Part shown: one piece after another, positions 8,237 through 16,885 of the stretch
Numbering within the stretch: the stretch's first letter is position 1
Layout of the letters: each line of letters starts with the position of its first letter
Source of the DNA: JAHJQZ01 sp963667595
Lineage (GTDB): Bacteria; Pseudomonadota; Alphaproteobacteria; Rhizobiales; Devosiaceae
Direction: 5' to 3'
Assembly: GCA_963667595.2 (NCBI GenBank)
Contig: CAXXWD010000003.1
Location: forward strand, 61,580 to 125,579
Length of the DNA: 64,000 nucleotides
Notes under the pieces: generated by a model
The model's database searches: none
What the model was told of the DNA's origin: nothing
What the model saw: only the letters and a program-made list of their open reading frames with translations
Made by a program: the position numbers and the translations under genes

Positions 8237-10075
8237 CTAGATCTTCATCAACGCGTCGATCAGCTCCTGGGCGACCGAAACGACGCGGGCGCTGGCCGAA
8301 TAGGCGTTCTGCAATTCGATGAGCCGGGCCATTTCCTCGTCGATATCGACGCCGTATTCGGCTTCCCGGCGCTGATCGACCGCATCGAGCGCGATCTGTT
8401 GCGTGTCGAGCGCGGCATGTGCCGAGGCGATCTGATTGCCTTGATAGTTGATCACCTGATTGACGAGATTGTGCACGTTGCCGGTCAACCGGTAGCTGCC
8501 GAGTTCCGACACCTGTCGGTTGTCCGAGGTGAAAACCGTGTTTTCCAGACCGTCGAGCAGATAATCGATGCGATCGGCATCGCCGAGCGAACCGCCGGAC
8601 ACATGTTGCACCAACAGGCTGTTGTCGTTCGCGATGGCGGTATTGACGCTGATGCGGGAGGCATAGCCGCGCAATTGCGGCGTGCCGTCGAGCGAATTGG
8701 TGAAGGACTGGTTGTTGAGATCGACGAACAGATTGATCCCCAACCCGTCATTCTGCAGGGCCGAGGACGTCGTTCGCGTTTCGGCCGACGCGATCGTGGT
8801 ATTGACGCCGCCATCGTCCCTGATTTCGAGGGTGGAACCGGTGGCTGAAAAGGAGATTGCGGACCCGAAGATCGTCCCGAGCTGGCTCGCCACGTCGCTG
8901 GCGCCACCAGCAAAACTCAGCCCGATGACGCGTTCGCCGTTGGCGTTGGTGTAGTCCATCGGCAACAGGCTCGAATCCTCGACCCGGACCACCTTGACGT
9001 CATAGCTCTTGCCCGCCTGCGTATAGGAAAAGCCGAGCGTGTTGCCCGACTGCACCTCGCTCAGATCGATGTCGAAGCCGTCTGGAGGACCGCTGACCGC
9101 CGTGCCGCCGGTGACATTGGTGGAAAGAGCCTGGGACAGCGCGGCGGCGACGGTGTCGAGCTGGGCCTGAACCTGCGGCAGGATCGTGTCGCGCATGTCG
9201 ACCAGTGCCGCCAGGCTTCCGGACTGGATGATCTTTTGATCGAAAACGTCGAGCGTCAGGCCCGACGGCGTGGTGGAGGTCAACGTCCCCACCCCGTTTT
9301 CAGCATCGTCGATGGAATAAAGCGAGGTGGCCGACACGGTGCCGACCGGCTCGAAACTAAAAGTGGTCGCGCCCTGATCGAGAAGGCTCAACCCCGAATG
9401 CGTCATCATGGCGACAGTGCCGTCGTCGCGATAGGTGACCTTGGTGTCGACGATTTCGCTGACCTGAGAGATCAGCCGGTCGCGCTCATCGAGCACCGAC
9501 AGCCGGGAACTCTCGTCGAGCGAGTAATCCGACAGCCGGGAGTTGATCGCCTGCAGCGCCCTCAGGCTCTGGTTGAGCGTATCAACATTGGCCGTCATCT
9601 GGGTTTCGGTTTCCTGCCTGAGTTCCTGAACGGTCGTCGACAGGGCATTGAGCTGTTGCGCCAGATCCTGGGCCGCGCTCACGGTCATGGCGCGCGTGGC
9701 ATAATCCTCGGGGCTGATCGAGAGTGCCTCCAGGGCATTGGTGAAATCGGCAACAAGGGTATCGAGCGAGTTGGCATCGCCCGGCAGCCCGAAGGCGGTT
9801 TCCAGATTGCTCAAAAAACGCGACCGTACATTGGCATAGGCGGTATCGGAGAGTTCACGCACATAGGCGCGCTCGATGGATTCCGAAAAGGCCCGCGCAA
9901 CGCCGACGAAACTGGCATAGGTGCTGGAACCGCCGGTCCTGTCCTCGACCACGACATCCTGCCGGTGGTAGCGCGTCGAACCGGCATTGGCGACGTTGCG
10001 GGACAGAACGGACAGACCGTCCTGCGTCGTCTTCATGCCGCTGAGGGCATTGGCAAGGGTAACTGTCAGGCCCAT
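8237..10075 (-). CDS. flgK: Flagellar hook-associated protein FlgK (HAP1)
   Basis: First hook-filament junction protein, 612 aa. The N-terminus MGLTVTLANALSGMKTTQDG followed by NVANAGSTRYHRQ is the rod/hook-type N-terminal motif; the C-terminus (VDIDEEMARLIELQNAYSAS) is the conserved FlgK end. I chose the ATG at 10075 because AGGAG stands 8 bases upstream; the GTG at 10084 would sit on that box. The middle contains a stretch (GFSYTQAGKSYDVKVV, FSATGSTLEIRDDGG) resembling the beta module of the flagellins. It is transcribed toward flgL. Confidence 0.94.
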   Translation of the reverse strand: MGLTVTLANALSGMKTTQDGLSVLSRNVANAGSTRYHRQDVVVEDRTGGSSTYASFVGVARAFSESIERAYVRELSDTAYANVRSRFLSNLETAFGLPGDANSLDTLVADFTNALEALSISPEDYATRAMTVSAAQDLAQQLNALSTTVQELRQETETQMTANVDTLNQSLRALQAINSRLSDYSLDESSRLSVLDERDRLISQVSEIVDTKVTYRDDGTVAMMTHSGLSLLDQGATTFSFEPVGTVSATSLYSIDDAENGVGTLTSTTPSGLTLDVFDQKIIQSGSLAALVDMRDTILPQVQAQLDTVAAALSQALSTNVTGGTAVSGPPDGFDIDLSEVQSGNTLGFSYTQAGKSYDVKVVRVEDSSLLPMDYTNANGERVIGLSFAGGASDVASQLGTIFGSAISFSATGSTLEIRDDGGVNTTIASAETRTTSSALQNDGLGINLFVDLNNQSFTNSLDGTPQLRGYASRISVNTAIANDNSLLVQHVSGGSLGDADRIDYLLDGLENTVFTSDNRQVSELGSYRLTGNVHNLVNQVINYQGNQIASAHAALDTQQIALDAVDQRREAEYGVDIDEEMARLIELQNAYSASARVVSVAQELIDALMKI

Positions 10076-10250
10076 TGTGCTCACTCCTAGAGCGCGTTGC
10101 GTCCCGATCGAGCCGGAACGCGTGCCATATCGTCTTGTGGGCGCAACATCCGGGACGAGAAGCCGGGGTCCGCGTTACCCCTGGTCGGCCATCCTAGTCG
10201 ACCGGCCTTTTTTTAAGGCCGCTTCCCGCTTTCGTACGCCGCGCCAGCGT

Positions 10251-10286
10251 GGTCCGGCCCGGAGGCTGCGTTTCCGGGCCGGGACC
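10251..10286 (-). terminator. G+C-rich dyad downstream of flgE, possible terminator
   Basis: GGTCCGGCCCGG (10251-10262) pairs with CCGGGCCGGGACC (10274-10286) apart from one extra G. It begins 7 bases after the flgE stop. No T run follows, so termination is uncertain. A second short dyad GGCCTT-T5-AAGGCC lies at about 10204-10220. Confidence 0.4.
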
Positions 10287-10292
10287 AGCGTA

Positions 10293-12065
10293 CTATCGGA
10301 GCATGTTGAGGGCTTCCTGCAACATGCTGTCCGAAGTCGAAACGATGCGCGTCCCCGCGGCATAGGCCTGCTGGGTGACGATCAGTTTGGTGAATTCCTC
10401 GGAAATGTCGGTGTTCGACGATTCGAGTGAGGCCGAAACGATGCCACCGTCCGAACTGATGATGGCTTCGCCCGATTCCGAGGTCGCCGCGAAAATGCCG
10501 CCGTCCAGACGCTTCAGCGAATTGGGCGCGTTGAAGGTCGCGGTGACGACCTGCGCCAGTTCGACCTGCTGGCCGTTGGAATAGGACGCAACCACCCGGC
10601 CATCATCGTTGATCGTAACGGACACAAACTCGCCGGCGGCATAGCCGTTCTGGCTGAGGGTCGTGACATTGGTCGTGCCATTGGCATCGGCGAACTGGGT
10701 GACGCCGCCGGTATTGTGCAGCAAGGTGACGTCGCCGACATTGATGCCGTCGACCGTGAGATTGCTGATCGTCGTCGAGACGACGTCGGGGTTGAGCGAA
10801 CCGTCGGCGGCAAACACGTAGTCACTGCCGGCCTGAGTCCAGGCGATCTCGCTTCCCGTGGCGTCGCCATTGGTCAGATAGTAGAGCCGCCAGGTATCGG
10901 TGCCGCCACGCGCGTCGCTGTCGACCTTGGCCCAGCGCAGTTCCACCTGCACCGGCGCGCCGTTTTCCGCATAGGCCGTGATGCCGCCGCCGGCGATCGA
11001 CTGCGAGATGAACGAATCTTCCTGGGTGCCGGTGATGGACGGCACGGAGACGCCGATCGATGCGTCAAAGGGGTCGTAGGTCGTGGCAGTGACCCCGAGC
11101 GTGCTCGCGGCCGAACCGCTGATCTCCATTGACGAGGTGGTGTTGGTTCCGAGCGTGAACTCGACATTGGTGCCGTTGAGGGCGGCGGTCGCCGAGGCGA
11201 AATCCCCGCCCTCGGCCTGCAAAAGGTTCTGGATCGCGGTCAGGACTTCGCCGATGGTGTCGGTCGCCGTGTCACCCGTGTTGATGGTGGCGTCCGCGCC
11301 CGTAACGGCGGTTCCGGCCGAATTGAAGCCGATGGTAAAATCGGTGCCGTCGATGGTGAAGGTCAAGCTCTCGTTGTCGACGAACGCCGTCGTCGCCACA
11401 TCGCCGGCCGCGAAGGTCATGCCCGAACCGGTCGCCGTCGCCGGCAGGTCCGTTCCGGAAATGGCGACGAAATCGGCCGCATCCATCAGTTCGCTGTTGG
11501 CGGTGTTGGAGTCGTAATTGGCCGTCTTGGGCAATTGCGGCAGGTTGAGCCGGTAGCTGATGCGCGAGGTCTGCTGGGCGGGCAGGAAGGCATTGGAGAT
11601 CTGGATGACTTCGGGCACCGAGCCGGAAATGTTGCCGGTCGTCGGATTGATGGCCAGGCCCTTGAGATAATAGCCGGCGCCGTTGACCAGATAGCCTTCC
11701 TTGTCGAGGTCGAAATCGCCGCGGCGCGTATAATAGCTCGTGCCGCCGAACACGGCGTTGCCGTCGTTCTGGCCGATCTTTTCCTCGACGACGAAGAAAC
11801 CGGAGCCGTTGAGCGCCATATAGGTATCGGAAGATGCCGTCTTGATGTCGCCACCGACCGTATTGGTCGGGCGCGAGGACCCGAGAACCGCACCGGGAGT
11901 CTGGCGGCTGGTCGGCGCATCGGGGATCAGATCGAGGAAATCGGTCTCGATCCGCTTGTAACCGGTGGTCTGCGAGTTGGCGATGTTGCCGGAAATGTTC
12001 TCGAGTGCGAAAGACTGGGCCTTCAATCCGGTAACGGCAGTCGCCAGTGCGCCATAGATACCCAT
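10293..12065 (-). CDS. flgE: Flagellar hook protein FlgE
   Basis: Hook subunit, 590 aa. The ATG at 12065 (MGIYGALATAVTGLKAQSFA) has GGAG 7 bases upstream; the open frame continues 43 codons further but is unlike the family. N-terminal rod/hook signature ALENISGNIANSQTTGYKRI and C-terminal SNTDISEEFTKLIVTQQAYA are present. Residues ~215-330 hold an insert (TIDGTDFTIGFNSAGTAVTG, AASTLGVTATTYDP) closely resembling segments of the flagellin upstream (VDGTDYTVSFNATGAATQG, ATTALGLSTTAYTP). Transcription runs toward flgK, which starts about 210 bases downstream. Confidence 0.95.
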   Translation of the reverse strand: MGIYGALATAVTGLKAQSFALENISGNIANSQTTGYKRIETDFLDLIPDAPTSRQTPGAVLGSSRPTNTVGGDIKTASSDTYMALNGSGFFVVEEKIGQNDGNAVFGGTSYYTRRGDFDLDKEGYLVNGAGYYLKGLAINPTTGNISGSVPEVIQISNAFLPAQQTSRISYRLNLPQLPKTANYDSNTANSELMDAADFVAISGTDLPATATGSGMTFAAGDVATTAFVDNESLTFTIDGTDFTIGFNSAGTAVTGADATINTGDTATDTIGEVLTAIQNLLQAEGGDFASATAALNGTNVEFTLGTNTTSSMEISGSAASTLGVTATTYDPFDASIGVSVPSITGTQEDSFISQSIAGGGITAYAENGAPVQVELRWAKVDSDARGGTDTWRLYYLTNGDATGSEIAWTQAGSDYVFAADGSLNPDVVSTTISNLTVDGINVGDVTLLHNTGGVTQFADANGTTNVTTLSQNGYAAGEFVSVTINDDGRVVASYSNGQQVELAQVVTATFNAPNSLKRLDGGIFAATSESGEAIISSDGGIVSASLESSNTDISEEFTKLIVTQQAYAAGTRIVSTSDSMLQEALNMLR

Positions 12066-12122
12066 AATGTACTCCATCTGCCCCGATGCGCGACTGGCGC
12101 ACCGTTTTCGAGACAGAACGAA

Positions 12123-12137
12123 GCAAACCCGATGCCA
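12123..12137 (-). promoter_or_regulatory. Candidate sigma-54 promoter of flgE
   Basis: On the minus strand the sequence reads TTGGCATCGGGTTTGCTT. The invariant GG and GC are separated by exactly 10 bases and match TGGCA-N6-TTGCT well. A start site ~12 bases downstream would give a 5' leader of about 45 bases before the flgE ATG. Sigma-54 drives class III hook genes in Caulobacter; its use here is inferred. Confidence 0.35.
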
Positions 12138-12245
12138 ACTGGCACCAGATTGATTTATCTGGGTTTTTCCCGCCACTGACGGATGCATGGTCAAAGCTGG
12201 CAGGACAGAATTACCGTCTGCCCGGCAGAAATTGCCATGCTTGAG

Positions 12246-12259
12246 AAAGCACGTGCTTT
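12246..12259. promoter_or_regulatory. 14-bp perfect palindrome in the flgE/ATPase divergent region
   Basis: AAAGCACGTGCTTT is a perfect palindrome about midway between the divergent starts of flgE and the ATPase-like gene. It has the form of a dimeric-regulator site; no regulator is encoded beside it. Confidence 0.3.
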
Positions 12260-12384
12260 GGTCTAGAGCACGCGCAAGTTGATCTTTATACGTTGGTGTC
12301 GCCCGTTTCGGTCGCTGAAAGCGTTAAAAAAACCTTTCCAACCGAACCGACCCCATTTCCGAACCCCTGCCGGGACCCGCATCG

Positions 12385-13251
12385 ATGTTTTTTGACCGCG
12401 CCGAAGACTTTGTTTCAGCCGACCACCGTGCCGTGACGCTGTTCGGCATGGCCGGTGTCGGCAAGACGCGTCTGAGCGCGCTGTTGCGCGAGGACGGCTG
12501 GTTCCACTATTCGGCCGATTACCGCATCGGCACGCGCTATATGGGCGAGTTCATCGTCGACAATTTCAAGCGCGAAGCGATGAAGGTGCCGTTTTTGAGG
12601 GATCTTCTGATTTCGGATTCGCTCTATATCCTGTCGAACATCACCTTCAACAATCTCGACCCGCTCTCGACCTATCTCGGCACGCCGGGCAATCCGGAAC
12701 GCGGCGGCCTGCCCTTTGCCGAGTACCAGCACCGCCAGGAACAGCATCGCGTTTCCGAGATCGCGGCCTTGCAGGACGTTCCCTATTTCATCGAGCGCGC
12801 CGAGGCGCTCTATGGCTACACCAATTTCGTGTGCGACACCGGCGGCTCGCTTATCGAGGTGATCGATCCGGACGACGCGGCCGACCCGGTCATCCAGACC
12901 CTTATCGGCAATACTGCGTTGGTCTATATCCGCGGCACCGAAGAAGACGCCGCCGAACTCATCAGGCGGTTCAAGAAGTCGCCCAAGCCGATGTATTACC
13001 CCCCGGCCCTGCTCATTTCGAGCTGGCAGGACTACAAGCGTCAACACGGCATTACCCGCGACGAAGACGTCGATCCGGCCGGGTTCGGCGCCTGGGGATT
13101 CGAAGCACTGCTCAACGACCGCATTCCGCGCTATCGCAAGCTGGCCGAACGCTATGGCTATTCGGTCGAGGCAAGAGACGTCGCCGCCGTGCGCGACAGT
13201 GCCGATTTCATGGAGCTCATGCGCAAGGCGATCGCCACCCGCCCCGCCTGA
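12385..13251 (+). CDS. Conserved alphaproteobacterial P-loop ATPase-like protein
   Basis: 288 aa, no membrane segment. A Walker A motif (FGMAGVGKT) lies at residues ~20-28, shortly followed by the conserved-looking segment WFHYSADYRIGTRYMGE. A hydrophobic strand ending in a possible acidic residue (YGYTNFVCDTGGSLIEVID) could be the Walker B region. The product is probably a cytosolic nucleotide-binding protein of unknown function. It lies 74 bases upstream of metA on the same strand, but whether they share a job is unknown. The N-terminal ATG is the only start before the P-loop. Confidence 0.8.
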   Translation: MFFDRAEDFVSADHRAVTLFGMAGVGKTRLSALLREDGWFHYSADYRIGTRYMGEFIVDNFKREAMKVPFLRDLLISDSLYILSNITFNNLDPLSTYLGTPGNPERGGLPFAEYQHRQEQHRVSEIAALQDVPYFIERAEALYGYTNFVCDTGGSLIEVIDPDDAADPVIQTLIGNTALVYIRGTEEDAAELIRRFKKSPKPMYYPPALLISSWQDYKRQHGITRDEDVDPAGFGAWGFEALLNDRIPRYRKLAERYGYSVEARDVAAVRDSADFMELMRKAIATRPA

Positions 13252-13324
13252 CAGGCGAGCGGGATCTGAGGACGATCGCCGGAGCTTTCATTCCCCTTTT
13301 GCGCAATCAGGATCAAAAAACAAA

Positions 13325-14266
13325 ATGCCTATCCGTATTCCAGACGACCTGCCCGCCCGCAAAATCCTTGAACAGGAGGGCGTCACCGTCATGGATTCCT
13401 CGCGCGCCGCGCGTCAGGACATCCGCCCGCTGCAATTCGGCCTGCTCAATCTGATGCCGAACAAGGAGCGCACCGAGACCCAGTTCGCCCGCCTGATCGG
13501 CGCCAGCCCGCTGCAGATCGATTTCACCCTCGTGCGCATCTCCGACCACAAGTCGAAATACACCTCCGAGGATTATCTCAATACCTTCTATTCGAAGTGG
13601 GAGGAGATCAAGGAGCGCAAGTTCGACGGCTTCATCGTCACCGGCGCGCCGCTGGCCCACCTGCCTTTCGAAGAGGTCAGGTATTGGCCCGAAATGGTCG
13701 AAATCATGGACTGGACGCAGACCAACGTACAGTCCACCCTGTTCATCTGCTGGGGCGTACAGGCGGCGCTGCACCATTTCTACGGGGTGGCGCGCAAACG
13801 CCGGGCCGAAAAGGCCGTCGGCATCTACCGGCACCAGATCATGGATCGTACGTCGCCCTACCTGCGCGGTTTCTCCGACGATTTCGCCATTCCGGTCTCC
13901 CGCTACAACGATATCGACCGCACCACCCTGCCCAAGGACGGCTCGGTCGAAATCCTGATCGACAGCGAAGAGGTCGGTCTGTGCATGCTCGAGGACAAGG
14001 CCAGGCGCGCCCTCTACATGATCAACCATTTCGAATACGACAACCGCTCGCTGGCCGACGAATACGACCGCGACGTCAAGGCCGGGCTCACCCCGAAAAT
14101 GCCGGTCAATTATTACCCCGACGACGATCCGACGCGCGAGCCGCTCAACCTTTGGCGCTCGCACGCCCATTTGTTCTTCCAGAACTGGATCAACGAGGTC
14201 TACCAGACCACGCCCTACGACATCGACAAGGTCGGAACGCCCAACAGCGAGGGCGAATGGGTTTAG
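13325..14266 (+). CDS. metA: Homoserine O-succinyl/acetyltransferase
   Basis: Acylates homoserine as the first committed step of methionine synthesis; MetA enzymes of alphaproteobacteria often use acetyl-CoA despite the name. 313 aa starting MPIRIPDDLPARKILEQEGV. Visible landmarks are LNLMPNKERTETQFARLIG, the catalytic-Cys segment FICWGVQAALHHFYG, the HQIM segment and MINHFEYD. The frame is open for 57 more codons upstream, but that overlaps the preceding gene and lacks family residues. A strong terminator follows. A 142-bp decayed copy of codons ~163-210 lies 2.6 kb downstream. No SAM riboswitch fits in the 73-base leader. Confidence 0.95.
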   Translation: MPIRIPDDLPARKILEQEGVTVMDSSRAARQDIRPLQFGLLNLMPNKERTETQFARLIGASPLQIDFTLVRISDHKSKYTSEDYLNTFYSKWEEIKERKFDGFIVTGAPLAHLPFEEVRYWPEMVEIMDWTQTNVQSTLFICWGVQAALHHFYGVARKRRAEKAVGIYRHQIMDRTSPYLRGFSDDFAIPVSRYNDIDRTTLPKDGSVEILIDSEEVGLCMLEDKARRALYMINHFEYDNRSLADEYDRDVKAGLTPKMPVNYYPDDDPTREPLNLWRSHAHLFFQNWINEVYQTTPYDIDKVGTPNSEGEWV

Positions 14267-14281
14267 GCCGAAAGGTTTTGC

Positions 14282-14320
14282 GCGGCGCGAGGTGCTAAAT
14301 CGCGCCGCCCTGTTTTTTTT
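14282..14320 (+). terminator. Rho-independent terminator of metA
   Basis: Nine-base stem GCGGCGCGA/TCGCGCCGC with a 9-base loop and then TGTTTTTTTT. The T run touches the stop codon of the convergent acyltransferase gene. Confidence 0.9.
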
Positions 14321-16292
14321 AAGAAAGCGCGATCAGCGTTTCGATGAAGCTCGGGGTCAGGACACGGTTGCCGTGTCCGCTCAGATGATCGCTGTCGAAA
14401 TAGAGCGGCTGGCCATCGTCATACGCAGAGCAGGTCGCGCCTGGCGGACACAGAATCGGGAACGGGTCCCATATCGTCAGATTGTCGAACCGTGCAGCCA
14501 GTGTCCGCATAGACGCCAGAACCGGCGCGCGTAGTTCCTCCAGCAAGGCGCGGTCGACACTCAGGCCCGACGCGCAGACCGGGTTCATGCCGTTGAACCA
14601 GTCCGAGCAGCGATAGGCCGGCGCCTTCATCACCGGTGCCGGCGCGTCGATGATGAAATGAACCCCCGGCACCTCAAGCGCCGCCATGGCGGCGATGCCG
14701 TCCTGCAAGGCCGCTGAGATTCGCGCCGGCGCCACCTGCTGCCGCGCCTCTTTGACGATCCCGTCCTGATCGGTGCCGTTGAGTTCGGGCATCCGTAATC
14801 CGGCGAGCAGCACGAAATCACCGGGCCGTGCATTGGCCTTGATGTCGGCAATGGCCTCCTGGAAATAGTCGTCGCAATGCTCATAGTCGGATCGCGGTGC
14901 CAAAAGGCTCGGATAGGGACAGTCTCCCTCCTCGTGCTCGACGATTTCGATGCCGAGATTGCCCGAGACCTCCTTGAGCATGGTGCGATAGGCGGCGGAA
15001 TGGGAATCGCCGAACGAGAAGAGCTTGCGGCCGCTAAGGTCGGCGTCGCCGACAAGCTCGCTTAGGTCGCGCGGCCACCCCCAGCCGATCGAGCGCCACA
15101 TCTCCACGTCCTTGGTGGTGCTGAGGGTGATCGTCTCCTTGGCATCGACAAGCTGCCCCGCCGCGCCCCAGAACACCACAACACTTGCCAGTCCGGACGC
15201 GATCTGCACCCAGTTCGCCCGCGCCCTGATCCAGGCACCGGAGCGAATGGGCATTTCGACGAAGTGGTAGGACAGCGCCGCCAGCCCGAACACAAGCGGC
15301 AGATAGACGATGAGGACCAGCGGGCTTTCGAACCCCACCGTCCAGCGCGCCAGAACGATCACCGGCCAGTGCCACAAATAAAGCGAATAGGAAATCCGGC
15401 CGATATAGGCGAGTGGACCAGATCCGAGCACGTTTTGCAGGACGCCACCCGACCCGCCGGCAATGGCGGCAATCATCAGAGCGGCGCCGGCAACCGGCAA
15501 CAGCGCGGCGGGAAAGGGGAAATGCGCTTCGCTGGTAAAAAGGAAGCCGAGAAGCGTCAGGATGAGCCCCGCGGCAAGTGTGCTGACCCCCATCAGCCGG
15601 GACTGCGGCAACAGGCGACGGCTATCGTGAGCCTGGAACAAAAGTGCTCCGGCGGCCAGTTCCCAGAACCGGCTCGGCAACAGGTAAAAGGCATTTCCGG
15701 GCGCGTTCGTGGTCTCGACAAAGGCAAAACCGAGCGAAATCAGTGCCAGAGCCGGCAATGACAGCCAGGCGAACCAGCCGAGCGCCCCGGCAGTCCGGCG
15801 CCATCTGAGCCAGACGAACATGAGCGCCGGGAACAGAAGGTAGAACTGCTCTTCGACACCGAGCGACCATGTGTGCAGATAGGGGTTGAGATCGACACCG
15901 GGCGAGAAATAGTTCTGGCCGGCCGAAGCGAGAACGAAATTGCTCAGCCCGAAAAAGGCCGCAAGGCCCGCGTCCTGAAGTTCGCGGCTGTTCCATACCG
16001 TCGGCACGAACAGAACCGATGCCAGAATGGTCGCCAGAAGACAGACCATGAGGGCCGGCACGATGCGCCGGATACGGCGGCTGTAAAAACCCGAGAGGAA
16101 GCGAAGGAACCCAACATCGCTCTGACGCGCTAAAGACTTGGAAATCACATAGCCGGAGATGACGAAAAAGACGTCGACGCCCGAAAACCCGCCGGGCAGA
16201 ATGGACAAGATGTCCACGTGATAGGCGATGACCGCCAAAACCGCGATGGCGCGCAAGCCATCGATCCCTTTGAGATAAGTGCCCGCGCCCAT
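14319..16292 (-). CDS. Membrane O-acyltransferase with C-terminal SGNH domain (OafA/YrhL type)
   Basis: 657 aa. The N-terminal acyltransferase-3 domain (residues ~1-370) opens with YLKGIDGLRAIAVLAVIAYH and PGGFSGVDVFFVISGYV and has about ten membrane segments. The C-terminal ~220 residues form a periplasmic SGNH hydrolase-like domain with FGDSHSAAY and the catalytic Asp-His motif in SDHLSGHGN. Such proteins acetylate sugars of O-antigen or exopolysaccharide. I take the ATG at 16292 (MGAGTYLKG, GAGGG upstream). The 115-codon extension to 16637 is antisense to the metA remnant. The gene is isolated between metA and the metA fragment, suggesting it arrived by recombination. Confidence 0.9.
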   Translation of the reverse strand: MGAGTYLKGIDGLRAIAVLAVIAYHVDILSILPGGFSGVDVFFVISGYVISKSLARQSDVGFLRFLSGFYSRRIRRIVPALMVCLLATILASVLFVPTVWNSRELQDAGLAAFFGLSNFVLASAGQNYFSPGVDLNPYLHTWSLGVEEQFYLLFPALMFVWLRWRRTAGALGWFAWLSLPALALISLGFAFVETTNAPGNAFYLLPSRFWELAAGALLFQAHDSRRLLPQSRLMGVSTLAAGLILTLLGFLFTSEAHFPFPAALLPVAGAALMIAAIAGGSGGVLQNVLGSGPLAYIGRISYSLYLWHWPVIVLARWTVGFESPLVLIVYLPLVFGLAALSYHFVEMPIRSGAWIRARANWVQIASGLASVVVFWGAAGQLVDAKETITLSTTKDVEMWRSIGWGWPRDLSELVGDADLSGRKLFSFGDSHSAAYRTMLKEVSGNLGIEIVEHEEGDCPYPSLLAPRSDYEHCDDYFQEAIADIKANARPGDFVLLAGLRMPELNGTDQDGIVKEARQQVAPARISAALQDGIAAMAALEVPGVHFIIDAPAPVMKAPAYRCSDWFNGMNPVCASGLSVDRALLEELRAPVLASMRTLAARFDNLTIWDPFPILCPPGATCSAYDDGQPLYFDSDHLSGHGNRVLTPSFIETLIALS

Positions 16293-16406
16293 ACAGCCCT
16301 CGCGAATTGCCAACAAGAAAGTGCGGGGGATAAAGCGGCAGATTATGGTGTCGGCAAGACAGGATCGTGGAAGCATTGCGGCAGTGTGCGTGACCGATGG
16401 CCGCAT

Positions 16407-16548
16407 AAGGCCGTCGGTATCTATCGGCACCAGATATGGACCGCACGTCGCCCTGCCTGCGCGGTTTTTTTTGACGATTTCGCCATTCCGGTCTCCCGCT
16501 ACAACGATATCGACCGCACCAATCTGCCCAAGGACGGCTCGGTCGAAA
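16407..16548 (+). pseudogene. Decayed internal fragment of metA
   Basis: 142 bases align with metA 13811-13952 at roughly 90% identity by eye, with about 11 substitutions, a 1-base deletion and a 1-base insertion in a T run. The second half is almost identical, including the segment encoding the conserved FAIPVSRYNDIDRT. There is no start, stop or full domain, so it is a relic. It has the same orientation as metA, with the acyltransferase gene between the two copies. Confidence 0.85.
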
Positions 16549-16639
16549 CGCTTCCTTGTCATTGCGGAGGGGCGAAAACCGCCGGAACCTGCGGCCGCGA
16601 ACGGGTCGCGCGATCCGTTTGGAGCCCCGGATAACAACG

Positions 16640-16669
16640 CGGCCCGCCGATCGCTCGGTGGGCCGTTTC
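16640..16669 (+). terminator. Terminator-like hairpin beyond the metA relic
   Basis: GGCCCGCCGA pairs with TCGGTGGGCC (one wobble) around TCGC, followed by GTTTCT. No intact gene lies just upstream, so it may be the leftover 3' end of a lost gene. The rest of 16293-16807 shows no recognisable gene apart from the metA relic. Confidence 0.45.
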
Positions 16670-16807
16670 TACACGTCCAGTCAGGTGGTGCGGTGTTTTC
16701 ACGAAAAACCGATATCTAGCTTTTCGCACACCGCTTCAGGTTTCGAGAACCCTGTCGCTTTCGCGCGCGCCCGAAAGTCATCGGGCGTCCGTCGCGGCGC
16801 CATTTCC

Positions 16808-16885
16808 CTACTTCTTCGGTCCACCCGCAGGCTTTGCACCGGGCTTGCCGGCAGGCTTGGTGGTTGACTTCGGATCGTTTGCCAT
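16808..16885 (-). CDS. Possible 25-aa Lys/Pro/Gly-rich small protein
   Basis: The short frame encodes a 25-residue basic peptide starting MANDPKSTTKPAGKPGAKPA and ending GGPKK. The ATG at 16885 has a well-placed GGAG 7 bases upstream, and an A/T-rich TATATT lies further upstream on this strand. The low-complexity K/P/G composition suggests a disordered peptide. No function is assigned. The remaining bases between it and the dehydrogenase (16886-17341) contain no other gene I can support. Confidence 0.45.
   Translation of the reverse strand: MANDPKSTTKPAGKPGAKPAGGPKK

Noticed and set aside
6540..8240. 566-aa open frame on +
   Set aside because: Antisense to flgL, His/Gly/Arg-rich composition typical of a mirror frame, no ribosome site.
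13252..13324. SAM-II riboswitch before metA
   Set aside because: Common in related bacteria, but the 73-base leader does not show the conserved pseudoknot sequence.
16293..16637. N-terminal extension of the acyltransferase frame
   Set aside because: It is antisense to the metA relic and precedes a good ATG with a family-like N-terminus.
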